A DNA stretch of 64,000 nucleotides from Ustulina deusta (GCA_023159155.1 JAJNNX010000004.1:1736001-1800000); one strand, 5' to 3'. Positions 11,831 to 22,095 are shown, numbered from the stretch's first letter. Notes: a model not told the origin generated them from the letters alone. Translations and numbers: made by a program.

Positions 11831-12133
11831 ATGTTACTGACTCTACCGGATGAAATTCTCTTGAAGATATTAAGATGCGTCTAGCGTCTGCCCTACTTTT
11901 TAGAGTATACTACGAAATGCGTAGCAACAGCTCAGGAGGAGGGGGCGGGATCATTCCTTAAAACCTATTTGACTGTTCACCTTTGCCCCGCGTTCCCGGA
12001 AACGGCTTTACTACGTGATCAGACTTCCTTGGAGAATATTATCACACTCGCCCACCTCGCGAGCCAGGCATGCAAGACATTGGTCCTCTGCAGCTTTCTG
12101 CGCTGCCTCGGCGAGGTGCTTCGCAATCCTTAA
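11831..12133 (+). pseudogene. F-box protein fragment with premature stop
   Basis: The ATG at 11831 begins a frame with LTLPDEILLKIL, the N-terminal half of an F-box (Leu-Pro, Glu-Ile-Leu, hydrophobic helix). An in-frame TAG at 11882-11884 follows after 17 codons; the same frame then stays open to TAA at 12131-12133 with normal codon use. F-box proteins recruit substrates to SCF ubiquitin ligases through Skp1. The frame is about 100 codons, whereas fungal F-box proteins are usually several hundred residues, so the C-terminal part is missing or lies beyond an intron I could not define. The TAG may be a RIP-type change of CAG. An intron removing the stop is an alternative, but no GT...AG pair convinced me. 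Confidence 0.55.
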
Positions 12134-12683
12134 AGACCATCTCGCACAGAACCGCGTGATATGCCCACTTAAAACCTTCATTTCATCTAACGTTATAGAA
12201 AAATCGCGACTATAGGTATAAACTTTAGGCCTTATAATATATATATTGAAAATCAGGAATACTTTTGCCCTGTAGCCGCCCGCCGAACAGCGGGTAAGAC
12301 CCGGACGAAGCTTTGGATTTTGTTGTTTATCGTTCCATTTGCGGCGGCTACACTTCTACCCGGGCCTCAAGAGAAAGGTAGTCTTTGATACTTCCTAATG
12401 GGGTGGCTCCATGCTAGACGAAAGAGACGGGTCGGCGGGGCTTGGAAGCCGGGCGCATTTGGACAAGAACTAATAGAGTATTACATTTTATTCTTCTCTA
12501 ACTCTCTAATTCTCTACCATGTATGCACAATTCCTCTTCGAGTCATAGACAGAGTTACAATAAGGGATGGCAAGAAGCATTCTGGGATATGTGGGCAAGA
12601 GAGACAGATTCAAATTTAAACGGTAGAAGCGGATGATATGTAGGGTTCGGCGCGCACGCTGCGTTGGCCTCCATGACTTCAAG

Positions 12684-12700
12684 TAGTTAGGGGAGCACTA
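12684..12700 (+). repeat. 17-bp dispersed repeat, copy 2
   Basis: Second exact copy of the 17-bp word at 9724-9740. It lies about 170 bp before a GC-rich hairpin (12874-12918). Confidence 0.6.
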
Positions 12701-12873
12701 CAGCAGGGCCATAGAGAGAACAGCAGCACCCTCGGTATAGGCATGTGGAGGGGACTACAGCTGCAATGCAGCACTGACCCCGCCATACCTTGGCTAGACT
12801 GGCTTTTGTTTATGGACTATGAATACATGATTATATTGAGCGCCTGGATAATCTGGCTTCGAAAGCTTTTGTC

Positions 12874-12918
12874 AGTTGCCGCTCTCTTCATTTCATGTTT
12901 TTAACCCGCGCGGCAACT
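12874..12918. repeat. GC-rich hairpin ending in CTAG
   Basis: AGTTGCCGC (12874-12882) is a perfect inverted copy of GCGGCAACT (12910-12918), with a 27-nt loop. The second arm runs into CTAG. Helitron 3' ends carry a hairpin shortly before CTRR, but the loop here is longer than usual, so this is only a resemblance. Confidence 0.5.
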
Positions 12919-13599
12919 AGGAAGACTAGCTTTTTCGATTCTTTCTTTAAGTAAAAAAAGGAGGGAAAAATAAATAGCTCTGTATGTGTACTTACTTGCA
13001 GGTACGGGCAGCACTGTCTATGACGTCCTTGGGGGCTATAAAAAGGACACAACATGAACTTCCTCTCAAAAAGCAGATTCTATATATAAAACTGGTAGTA
13101 TTTCATGTTTGCAATAAAAACAATTCTTGCTATTATTGATAGGATAATTCCTAGGATTCCTCTGTATTTGTTTCTTTTATTTGAAACAGACATGTTGCTT
13201 TTTGTCTTTATGCTCTTTATTATTGAAGCCCTAGGCTTGGAGATTTTTGCAGTAGGAACTATTGATTTTGATGTTAAGATTGTGACAAGTGCTAGTCTAG
13301 ACTACTTGAATTCCTAGTTCAATTATTAGCTTTTAATATTATTAACTGCTACCCAAATCACTTTTAGTTTTAATTTTTTATATATTATACTGGATGCTAA
13401 GGGATCTAGTAGCTATACAAGTAGCTTAGCTTTTATTACAACTTAATTATTAACCTAAACGGTTAATAAAACTAGTTTTTAAATCACTTTTATTACTACT
13501 ACTAAACCTTTTTGCTACTTATTATTTAGAACTAGCTTACTTATAATTTTTACTTTTATAACTATTTTGCTTAAAATAATACTAATATATTCGGCGCAG

Positions 13600-13765
13600 A
13601 ATAATAGTATAGTTTTTTTTAGGTTTTTTAAAATAGGCATATAGCTAACCCTATTGCTTATAATCCTAGCTAGTTTAAAAAGAGTTAATATAGTTTTTTT
13701 TAAAACAGGTATACTGCTAGTCCTGTTGCTTACAATATTAACTGGTTTAAGAAGAAGTATTCTAG
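13600..13765 (-). repeat. Diverged tandem duplication of about 70 bp
   Basis: The block around 13610-13685 is repeated, diverged, at about 13690-13765. On the minus strand both copies stay open and encode similar segments (SNRTSSIPVLKKT and SNRVSYMPILKN), so a duplicated protein motif may be the origin. No family recognised. Confidence 0.45.
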
Positions 13766-13959
13766 TTTAGCAGGCCTGGCCCTTCTTAGCTGCAATAGTA
13801 ATAATTATTTTTAGTTTATTATATTTCTAGCTAGTATTTTACGTACTAAGTAAAATTTTGTGCTTTTAAGTAATCTTATGTATTTTTAGGTAGTCTGTTA
13901 TATTTTTAGAATTTTAATTTGTTTTCTGTTTATAGAACTGCTGCTTTTTTTTTATAATG

Positions 13960-15075
13960 TTTATTTTAGTTGATAACTACTGTAGTAATTGCTAGCGTTC
14001 CAAGATTGAATGTAGCCTTGGGTATAATTGGAGAGATAGGATTGCTATGCAGATCCTTGGTAATTTTCCGAGGTACGTTTTTAATAGATCTTATAACTTA
14101 TTTCTTTGTATTGAGCTAGTAGTTCAAACTTTTCTGTTTTTGAAGTTGGATGAGTAGTAGGACGTAAAAGGGTTATAGGTATTGCAATTATTTTTATTTC
14201 CTGTTTCTAGGGTTTCGGTTTTGACTCTTTTTAAAGCTATTTTTTTTCCTAGCGTATTGTTGGGGTGGTTGCGATTTAGAAGTGTTCGTAGTGAGCTCTG
14301 GCCGCGGCACCGTCCTTAAAAGCTAGCTTTGGTAGCAAGCTTTTCCCAATTGACTTATAAATGTATTGATTAGCTACGCTAACGAGATCTGAGGAGAGTG
14401 TTATCTATATATAATTGGTATTGTTTTAAAGCATTTTTAGACCTTGGCGATAGCTATTATGTTTTTTGCGGTAATTTTCTTGGGGCTGGCGGGGTAGGAC
14501 GACGGCATGTTGAATTGTTGGAGAGAATTATTTGGGGTAGGGAACAATAAGGGCGCGTGTGTGGTTTTTGTTGAGAAGGTATGTATTTTGGGGACACGGG
14601 TGCAGGTGCAGGTGCGCGAAACAAAACGCGAAGAAATGGTGTGGTGTGTGTTATTGCGGCGTAGAAGTTGTTAGCTGGCTGGCTGGCTATGTGAACGAAG
14701 TAGGGCGTGGCAGCCCATGCCCTGCGCTCTGGTACTTATAGTAGATACCCCGCTGCACTTTTACCGTCCTGGGCCTGGTTTGCGCATTTCTCCCGCTTAA
14801 CCTCTCGCACCTCTTATTACTACCTGTTAATAAAATGATTTTAGTTCAATTAAATTATTTATAAGAGTTTAGGAAATAGCAAGGTAAATGGAGCTTATAA
14901 TTATATTAGCCGGATGCTGGTAGTTAGTTTGTAATTTTATACTGACTATTCTGACACAGCCTGCCCTGCACTTTTACCTAGGTACCCAACCTAGCGTCAT
15001 ATAGGGCCACGCGGAATAAAACGCAACTCGGATATGCTTTATGCGCACCTACTCGATTTGGACTTAGCAGTACTT
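13960..15075. other. Mixed-composition region, no gene recognised
   Basis: Composition rises from AT-rich to normal around 14280. The longest frame (14559-14741, plus, 60 codons) is Cys/Trp-rich with no recognisable domain and no conserved start context. Nothing else is supported. Confidence 0.35.
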
Positions 15076-15657
15076 CTATATTACAGTCTTATTACCTCTG
15101 CCTGCATGGTTTTCTCTTGTGTGGCTGTTTTTATAGCGTTGTACAATTCTGCGGCGAATGCTAGGATTTCGGACGAAATCTAACGTCCAAAACCACTTTT
15201 GAGCTTTGTGCTGCCACACTCCTGTAGTATACCAACCTTTGCTAAATGGTAAGCAAGTGTTGTTGTAGTCGATTAGCCTCTCCCTATGCCAATTGTTGGG
15301 TTTATATGTTTCTAAAGCAAACCTTACGGTATAAAAGAAGTCGAGATGTAATTGGCTGATGACGAGATCTTGTTTTGTTCCCAGGACGAATTTAAAAACG
15401 ATGGCCCAATGCCAGTCTAAGCTACCGTCGACCTCATGCCGCGCCAGTGGATCAAGCAGAGGAAACTGATCTTGTTGTATCTGCATCTATCCATGGCATG
15501 TATGTAATAGCGGGAATGGTGGCGGATCTATTAAACCTTGGCGCGACGATGGTCGTAGCGATTGGCGACCTTCGTCACTAAATGAGTACAAACTGCGGGC
15601 AGCGCTCTTGTATGTTGTAGGACCCCTTCGGATCTTGATCTCCGGGTGAGTGGACAT
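15076..15657 (-). pseudogene. Hypothetical protein frame split by one stop
   Basis: Two minus-strand frames abut exactly in the same phase: ATG at 15657 (MSTHPEIKIRRG) to TAG at 15487-15489, then ATG at 15486 (MQIQQDQFPLLDPL) to the stop at 15076. Read together they make about 193 codons with a single TAG; the second part alone is a 136-aa protein with ordinary amino-acid composition (rich in Trp and His). I do not recognise a domain. It begins 11 bp after the stop of the kinase-like gene on the same strand. Either only the 136-aa frame is real, or a longer gene is broken by one RIP-like TAG. No intron removing the TAG keeps the frame: a 50-bp GTTTAA...TAG candidate shifts it. Confidence 0.35.
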
Positions 15658-15667
15658 ATGTTTAAAG

Positions 15668-16938
15668 TCATTCCAGGTAGTCGGTGGAGGGCCATTCGTT
15701 GAGAGTATTTTCATCAACAGGCGGAGAATGCCTGTCCTTGTCAGTTTCGTCGTCGATTGAACGATTCATCCCGACGGTACGGGATATAAGACGTAGTGGC
15801 GCTGCTCCAATTCCATTCTCCGTATCATCTCTTGAACCACACTCCCTACTATGCTTGATGACCTTATGAAACGGAATTTTCCACCCAATTCTTGCCAAAG
15901 AAGCGTGCATACCCTTGCTGAAGAGCGACTCTAGGTACAGTGTGTGAAAGTCTACATCGGCTGTCATTTGCCAGCGCTGCATGTATAACGCCGCTTTCGA
16001 ACGCTGAGAAGCAAGGGACATGATATAAGATAGTCTGTCCTTCTGGATGATTGCGTCTGAGCGACAAAGAGGCAGGCTCGGCCACAAGAAACGGGGAACG
16101 CCAGCGGCTCTTGCAATTGGAACAAACGCCGCAAACCCCCAATCTATAATACTATAGTAAATTTGTTATCAGCTAGGGAGATGTATACATTCACTATCTT
16201 TATCTTACCTCTGGATGTGGAACTTATTGTCAATAATGATGTTGTCTGGCTTGAGATCACCATGTTCGATGGCAAATATCGTACTATCTTGTTCTTGGCC
16301 GAGCACGTGATCGAGAAAGCCTTGTTGGTCGACACAGTCCTGATTAGAAATGTCGAGAAGCTGACCCTCTCTAACTCGAATGTGCCTATTTTTCAGAAGT
16401 CGCTCGAAATAGGCCTTTGCCGTTGTAGAGCCTAAGACCGTTGGTTAGCGTTTTCATTTGCGGAATGGATGCCCTGCGTACGGTTTTCGAGTGTGCACTC
16501 AATCAAAGATAGTTGTATCGACGCTATTTGGCGCAGCAAGCCATCACGATAAGGTTGTTTTGGGAAGCTTGTATTCCAAGGAAGCCTTGAGCCTTCAATC
16601 CAAGTGAGAACGATGAATGGGTGCTTGAGAGGATTGTCAAAACTCAGACTATATCCACGGCATTTTGGGGCCCAGCGAAAACCCTTTGCCTCAAGCATCT
16701 GAAGGATCTCCACTTCCATTTTGACTACGGGGATCTTTTCGAATTGACTGCAGACGCTCATGTATAGTGGCACGCGGACGGCTAGACTTTCTTTATCCCG
16801 AAAATTAAGCTTGAAGATGCGACACTGACCTCCACGGAACTCATCCTCCAGCACCGGCGACTCTCCTCCGAGTCCAAGCTGAAAGATGGCAGCAAAGATA
16901 TTTCGCGGCTCGAAGTCTAGATAATCGCTGGAAGCCAT
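15668..16938 (-). CDS. Kinase-like phosphotransferase (APH family), 387 aa, three exons
   Basis: Exons 16482-16938, 16209-16431 and 15668-16151 join in frame to 387 codons plus TGA. Introns are 50 bp (16432-16481, GTACGC...GCTAACC...TTAG) and 57 bp (16152-16208, GTAAGA...CTGATAAC...ATAG). The start at 16938 (MASSDYLDF) is preferred to 16965 because of its A at -3. Catalytic loop HGDLKPDN at residues 209-216 (Asp211, Asn216) and metal-binding IIDWGFAAF at 228-236 (Asp230, the DFG equivalent) mark a choline/aminoglycoside-kinase-type fold; AVRVP in the N-lobe may be the nucleotide-binding strand, with Arg where protein kinases use Lys. Fungi carry many such genes; substrates are mostly unknown and drug resistance should not be assumed. 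The C-terminal 50 residues are low-complexity and polar. All key residues are present, so it is probably active. Confidence 0.85.
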
Positions 16939-16965
16939 CTTGTGATTGAAGAGCAGTAAAATCAA

Positions 16966-17584
16966 CTGTCGGAGGTGTCAGGTCAATATCGGCGGCCCAA
17001 AATGGAAGCTTAGCACGACAGGCAACAACTCCCCAATTATTTTGTAGTGGGTTCTATACACGCTCCCCCGCCCGAAGTAGCTGGTAAGGCTCCTAGAATG
17101 GATTTTAGTGAGGGGTCACCACGCTAACCCGCTATCAAATCACAAACAGGTGTATCAAAGACGCGCAGGATAAAGCTCCTATATTTGCAAGATTCAAACC
17201 TTTAACCAAAGCTTTTGACCAAAGGCACTATCCATTTCTCTTCAAAATGGTTCAACATTAGTGTGGCCCTGACCGTACTACCATCTTATGTGCGCTTAAT
17301 AGGTTGAGAGCGAACTCTAGCTGCACTAGAGAAATACGCTATTATCTATTTTACTATTTATTGCTTCTCTCCCCTTCTTTAGTTCTCTTTTACTACTAAT
17401 GGGGTAGGTATATTACCTATATAAAGTTAACATAAAATTGGCTAAGCTGAGATTCGGCCTGCTCACAATCAAATTTGAAAGCCTTGGACTGCCTGAGGCA
17501 CGCTTTATTTACTATGCTAACCCTCGCCAGTATCCTCTTCTAGCAATCTAAGGTTCCTAGAGAAACCTCGTCTTTCGTAACCAC
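16966..17584. other. Intergenic region
   Basis: Upstream of the kinase-like gene and downstream of the 217-aa gene. It includes a C/T-rich stretch (17340-17395) flanked by short AT sequence that recalls an LTR, but I could not define TG...CA ends with a target duplication. No coding frame seen. Confidence 0.4.
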
Positions 17585-18292
17585 CTAACCAGACGTAGTA
17601 ATGACATGGGCGCCGTGAGGATGATTCTCGCCATTGGCATTGCAAGTACAGCGACATCCGCGCTTCCACAGACCCTCAGAGAAGTACCAGATAGTAGGAA
17701 TGTGTTTCAGATCGGCTGGGTACTAAAGATTGTCAATTGAATAGGCATTAACATGAGCTGGAAGGTCATCGCTCACGTCCTCAGGCTTTAGGTTGATGTT
17801 CGACCTTCCCAATGTGATTTCACACGAGCCCTGAAAATCGTCCCCAGGGTATCGAGCCAGTCCGACGACCTTGGTCAAACCGCGCTTATCGAGTTCGGTC
17901 TTGAACTTAACAACGAAGTTAAGAGCCTCTTGTGATAGAGGAGCATCCTGCTTTTCAGAATAGTAAAACTCAATTGGTTTCAGGAGTCCGTCTCCGTCGA
18001 AAGCCCAGAGAGCTGGCTGGGGCTTCTGCATCCCAGGAATCACACCATCCCAAGGGGTCGAGGTTCCTTGATAGTCGACTAGCTTTTCGCTCGATTCAAG
18101 ATCAAAGTGACGGTGTAGCATGGACAAGCCAAATGTCATGTCCATACCTTCCTTGACAAAGAAGTCCTTGAAGAATTTAGTGACGAGCTCTTCACCTCTT
18201 GCCTTCTGAAGAAAGCCAGTCTTTGCTTCCTCAAGAGTCGGCAGGCTCTGAAAGTGAGCGTGCGAATAAGGGGCGATAATCGCAGCGGCCAT
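17585..18292 (-). CDS. Conserved fungal protein of unknown function, 217 aa, two exons
   Basis: Exon 1 is 17777-18292 and exon 2 is 17585-17722, joined by removing a 54-bp intron (17723-17776; GTGAGC...TTGACA...TTTAG). Without splicing the frame stops at once after the donor region; with splicing it continues through IWYFSEGLWKRGCRCTCN to TAG at 17585-17587. The start at 18292 (MAAAIIAPYSH) has ACA before ATG; an upstream ATG at 18325 would add 11 residues resembling a weak signal peptide. Visible features: a conserved-looking MLHRHFDLE segment, a YPGDDF segment, and a C-terminal Cys cluster C195, C197, C199 that could bind metal. I recall an uncharacterised ascomycete family with this HRHF and WKRGCRC architecture, but no function. 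Intact, normal codon use. Confidence 0.8.
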
Positions 18293-18325
18293 TGTTAGGG
18301 AAAGGGAAGATACAATTGCTAACAT

Positions 18326-19036
18326 CCAACGTAGAGGAGGTAATGGTCATGAGGAGAATAATGCGAAAGAGATTGTGTGGAAGGCGTTCGGGACGGGAGC
18401 TTCAGGCTCTTAAGTGTAGAAACTGCATAGTATCTACCTCGACTATAGGCAAGAAAGGCTTATGAGCTTTGCGACGTTACAAGTTATTTTTCCTTTCACC
18501 TATTGCATCTTGACAACTGCAAGTGGAATAGCAGCATAAAGCAAGTCTCCTATAGGCCTCGTACAAACTAGTAGGCGAGGCGGTCCGGTGTATGGATGAT
18601 GCCAGGCTAGGCCGAGTTGCTTAACATTACAGAAGATACAACCAATACAACAATCTAAACTCGACATTTTGCATCAGGAAGGTTTAAAGAGACTGTCAAG
18701 CATATTCCATGCACAGTTTGGGGAACGATGTTCATTATGATTGGAGGGTTGCTGACTTTCATGCACACTAAAAGCCCCATGGGTGGTAGAGTATGCATGG
18801 ATCAAGGGCTCCTTTCAAGCAAATGCGATTAAAAGACACAACAATGTAATCTTCGCCAGAAATGGAAGAATCGGACGCCCTGCCCCATACAACACCAAGA
18901 GGAGAGTAGTCTAGACCCAAAACAGAACAAACACAGAATGGTATCCCGCCTCATGCATTATTCCGAATCCGGCATCAGGCAAAATCATGTGATCGGTGCA
19001 AGACATGGTACATACGAGCACGAACAAAATTTCGCT
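18326..19036. other. Intergenic region
   Basis: Promoter side of the 217-aa gene and 3' side of the DnaJ-finger gene. The 68-codon plus-strand frame at 18938-19144 overlaps the minus-strand gene and is not credible. No repeat or RNA gene seen. Confidence 0.4.
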
Positions 19037-19520
19037 TCAGACGCAGAGGAGTGGTATGTATCGTCGCGGTGCATTCCTAGTATTGTAAAAATTCGAAGGA
19101 AGCTTGAGCCATGGATAGATAAGAGTATGATTGACATATATTGACCCTTGTTTTCCAGGGGCGCCTGTATTCTTAGCCAGCTGCGCTGCCCGTGTTTGCA
19201 TCAATGTTGGGTCCCCCGAAACCCATTTCATCAGGAATATCGGAAACTCTGCAAGGTTGATGCCAAATCCACCCAAATAATCACGGGCATACTCGTGTCC
19301 CAGTATGTGGTTTCCTATAGAAATGTCAGTTTTATAGTTGAACGGATAGTCGTTGCGAGAATAGTGATACCTCATTCAAGTTGCACTTAACTAATCCCTC
19401 ATTCTTGACATGCATACTGTGACGAGGAGATTCTAGACATTCTTCGCCATCGCCCCCACACTTGGTGCAAAGGTATTCCCCTACGCGGCCAGTTCCACCG
19501 CACTCTCGACACTGAGGCAT
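19037..19520 (-). CDS. Small protein with DnaJ-type CxxCxGxG zinc finger; exon structure unsettled
   Basis: ATG at 19520 opens a frame with two CxxCxGxG repeats, CRECGGTG (residues 4-11) and CTKCGGDG (18-25), the repeat that binds zinc in DnaJ chaperones; one zinc site could form. The J domain is absent. After KCNLNE a strong intron can be drawn (GTATCA...ACTGACA...ATAG, 56 bp), giving a 77-aa protein with a 27-residue tail. An alternative 79-bp intron ending at GACACGAG instead joins to the long downstream frame (to 19037) containing YARDYLGGFGINL and NTGAPGKQ. I cannot decide; a broken gene is also possible. It is divergent from the C2H2 gene with 273 bp between the two ATGs. Roles in protein folding or metal handling are only inferred from the finger. 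Confidence 0.5.
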
Positions 19521-19793
19521 ATCGCTCTAAATCCACAGCCAGGGACAAGGTCTTATACAAAGGCAGGAATTTCAAGGTGAGTATTCGAAAGAGCTGGGAC
19601 TTAGCTTATAGAATGGCGCTCATTGGGCTTATATCATCATCGTGGTAAAGCTTTGCCTTATAGTGGGTCAAATTTGTTGGTCGCATTATTCCATCCAATC
19701 ATATCCTGACAGGCTTAAACACGTCCCGATATCCCCACGTAAAGTTGCCTCACTTACTGTTCCATCCGTTTACCTTTAAACTCAACTGCACTG
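19521..19793. promoter_or_regulatory. Shared bidirectional promoter region
   Basis: 273 bp between two divergent ATGs (19520 minus, 19794 plus). It carries no open frame and must hold the promoters of both zinc-finger genes if both are expressed. No specific factor site could be assigned. Confidence 0.5.
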
Positions 19794-21045
19794 ATGATGA
19801 CGAGCAACCAGTCAAAGTACCCTATTCATATTGTGTCGTTTGACTCGAACAAGGATGCGAAAAAGATTGACACACACCATCAATGCCAGACTTGCTTCGA
19901 GCAGTTCAGCACAAGTGCAGCTCTACGCGCCCATGTTGCCGCTTTCAGGGTCAGTTAACGTACCTAGTCTAGTATATGCCCTTTCTAATTCGCATGATGA
20001 TCCGTAGTTGGAAACACAACAATTGCTAGCTAGACAGCTAGAAGTCGAAGCACATCTACCGCGCCTCAATTCCGAGGACCAGGAGAGCGACGAGGACGAG
20101 GATTACGATGAAGATGATGACGAAGACAATGACGATGGTGATCTTAGTTCATCTAATGTTGCCCTCGATGGGAGGAATGATGCCAAGAATCAAGCTGGGC
20201 ATCAATGTCCCTACCCAAAATGCCGTCGGAAGAAGCCTTTCAAAACAAAGCAGACTCTTGTAGTACATTTCCAGAAACGTAACTCTCACCATACCCTCTT
20301 GAAGAATGGACACTAAGAATGACATTCAGACATTCGGTGCTATGAGATCTGTGTGTTCTGTCGCATTCCTTTCAGCAAAGTGCGAAGTTATATAAGGCAT
20401 AAATGCAAATCCAAAAAACGACGAGTGGCCAAATCTAGAGAATTTTACAGAAAAGAACGGTGTGCTCAACTACGACTCCATGTCAATCAGAAACTAGATG
20501 ACATGCTTACCCGGCAAGAGTGTATACCAAACGGCGCAGAGGATCGCACTACAAAGCGGCCGTTTACAGAGAGTGAATGCTCGGGAGCAGATCGAACTTC
20601 TAAGAGACATATGACAACCATGGGTCACAGCGTAAATCAAACGCACCGCTCCAACGAACAATTATCAGGTAATATTCTGCTTTTCATCCTATCTTCCAAT
20701 TCTAACGCTTGCTTAGCCACATCTCGAAGCGACGCTCTAGTTTCTACTGAGCCAATAGTAGTACCAGTAATCCCAAATTATATGAGTGGATCTGTTACGC
20801 TACCAGATGTTTTGTACAACTCAGAAATTCCGTTTCCATTCTCACCCCCGGGCTTCACACCTGGAGGAGTGTATGCACCAATATTCTATGGCAACACTAT
20901 ACCACCCTATTATCATACGCAGCAATCTCAGATGCTTCCTTTGCATGCGGATACACCGCAGAGGACTTATTCGCAGACCACCCAGCTTGATGTACCCTCA
21001 CATGGAATCTTACCAGGTCTCGGCACAGAATCAGACAAGAGTTAG
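19794..21045 (+). CDS. C2H2-type zinc-finger protein, 364 aa, four exons
   Basis: Exons 19794-19949, 20008-20278, 20330-20668 and 20717-21045 join in frame to 364 codons plus TAG. Introns are 58, 51 and 48 bp; the third has GTAATA, branch TCTAAC and GCTTAG. The second intron is decisive: splicing removes TAA and TGA stops and creates H-x3-H. Fingers: C31-x2-C34-x12-H47 with no second His at the expected spacing; C119-x4-C124-x14-H139-x3-H143; C150-x2-C153-x12-H166-x-C168. A strongly acidic stretch (residues 75-97) separates fingers 1 and 2. The C-terminal half is Pro/Ser/Gln-rich. Probably a nuclear DNA-binding regulator, targets unknown. The start could also be the second ATG (19797). It ends 51 bp from the convergent 216-aa gene. 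Looks intact. Confidence 0.8.
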
Positions 21046-21096
21046 GCAGAGTAGCGATGCAGTTAGAAGCGCGTCTAATTAGGCAGATTATTATTC

Positions 21097-21841
21097 TTAA
21101 GAAAATGCCGCATTCATTCCTAGACCCGTGCTCTCCATACCCGCAACTACTGATTCAAGTGACTTGGGTAGTTTCATTGGACTCCACGTCTTGACTATAT
21201 CTACTTTCCCGAACGCGAAAGTGGTTGCAGTGCCTTTCACGACTTCGAAGGCGGTTCGAGCATCTAGAATGGCACTGTTGTTGGTCAGAGGGTACTCATT
21301 AAGAGAGTGGGCAAAACTTACAAGCCACCATGCTCGAAATTGACTGTAACGGGCTCGAGGGAGAGTTGATGGAGACGAGCGGCAGGAACCCGTAGGAGAG
21401 AATTGTCTGCCTTAATAGGATCCAACCAGTGTCTGTGTGAACCCCTCCAATATGTTACTCTAGATCCAATATTCCACAGCTGGACGAGAAGAATACCGAT
21501 CGAGGAATTCGGATCACATGTGAAGGTATACGTTCCAGGTGGCTTTGGGCCGATGGATCTGTAGAGACCGAGGATAGAGGTTTCAAAGAAGGACCCGAGA
21601 GTTCGTCGAATAACCTAGCAAGTTAGAACCTAGATTCGTCGAGATGAGACATTTGACTAACCGGGTTGTCGAGGATATTAGCTTTGCAAAACTGTAAGCC
21701 ACCCATTGATGCGAAGTGGATAGCAGCGTCGTCCATCTGTTTGATATTCTGCCCCAATAATGGATCTTGAACAATGAAGAAACCATCCTCCAATATGGCA
21801 CTATGTGCGTCTTCCGCTGGCGATGGCGCAGTCGATTCCAT
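21097..21841 (-). CDS. 216-aa protein, possibly phytanoyl-CoA-dioxygenase-like, three exons
   Basis: Exons 21662-21841, 21322-21614 and 21097-21274 give 216 codons plus TAA in one frame. Both introns are 47 bp: 21615-21661 (GTTAGT...TTCTAACTT...CTAG) and 21275-21321 (GTAAGT...CTCTGACC...ACAG). The start at 21841 (MESTAPSPAED) is chosen; an upstream ATG at 21895 would add 18 residues. HSAILEDGFFIVQD near the N-terminus resembles the opening of PhyH-type 2-oxoglutarate dioxygenases, and YWRGSHRHWL recalls the P-G-S-H turn of that fold, but the H-x-D iron motif is not evident, so catalysis is doubtful. FEHGGFAILDAR near the C-terminus is a segment I recall from uncharacterised fungal proteins. 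Intact with clean splice signals; convergent with the C2H2 gene. Family assignment is tentative, gene call firm. Confidence 0.7.
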
Positions 21842-22095
21842 CGCGCAGGTATTGCGACGTTGCCGTGATGCGCAGATTGTTGCGCAAACAGGCATCTACT
21901 CCCCGCTCCAAGCCCATCCCACCAAATCCAAAACGGCCCTAGTACTCTTTCATATTTCTGCTTATAACATAAACTTAATAACTCCATATATACGCTTAGT
22001 CGTATAGTTACACTTCTTTCTATACTAGTATTCAACAAAGCAATAGAGTTATTTAGAGTCGATGCCAACTCGCATATTTTTACCAATTTGAGCAT

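Larger units (their letters stand above)
12134..13330. other. Island without a confidently recognised gene
   Basis: Ordinary composition up to about 13050, then AT-rich. Frames at 12398-12619 (73 codons) and 13105-13317 (70 codons, very hydrophobic) show no domain. A TATA-like GGCTATAAAAAGG sits at 13032-13044, close to an ATG (13054) that opens only 11 codons. The C/T-rich sequence at 12490-12530 resembles promoter or LTR DNA but I could not define ends. Confidence 0.35.

Noticed and set aside
12480..12570. Repeated CTCTAA words resembling an LTR or promoter
   Set aside because: No defined ends, no second copy and no adjacent coding sequence.
17240..17420. C/T-rich segment resembling a Copia-type LTR
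   Set aside because: No TG...CA boundaries with matching target duplication could be found, and no second copy in the window.
19037..19200. HRDD motif in another frame after a possible intron, suggesting a phytanoyl-CoA dioxygenase
   Set aside because: No canonical splice pair puts this segment in frame with the upstream sequence; a chance match cannot be excluded.
21583..22095. 170-codon minus-strand frame
   Set aside because: Overlaps the first exon of the 216-aa gene in another phase; the spliced frame explains the region and this one lacks coding character.
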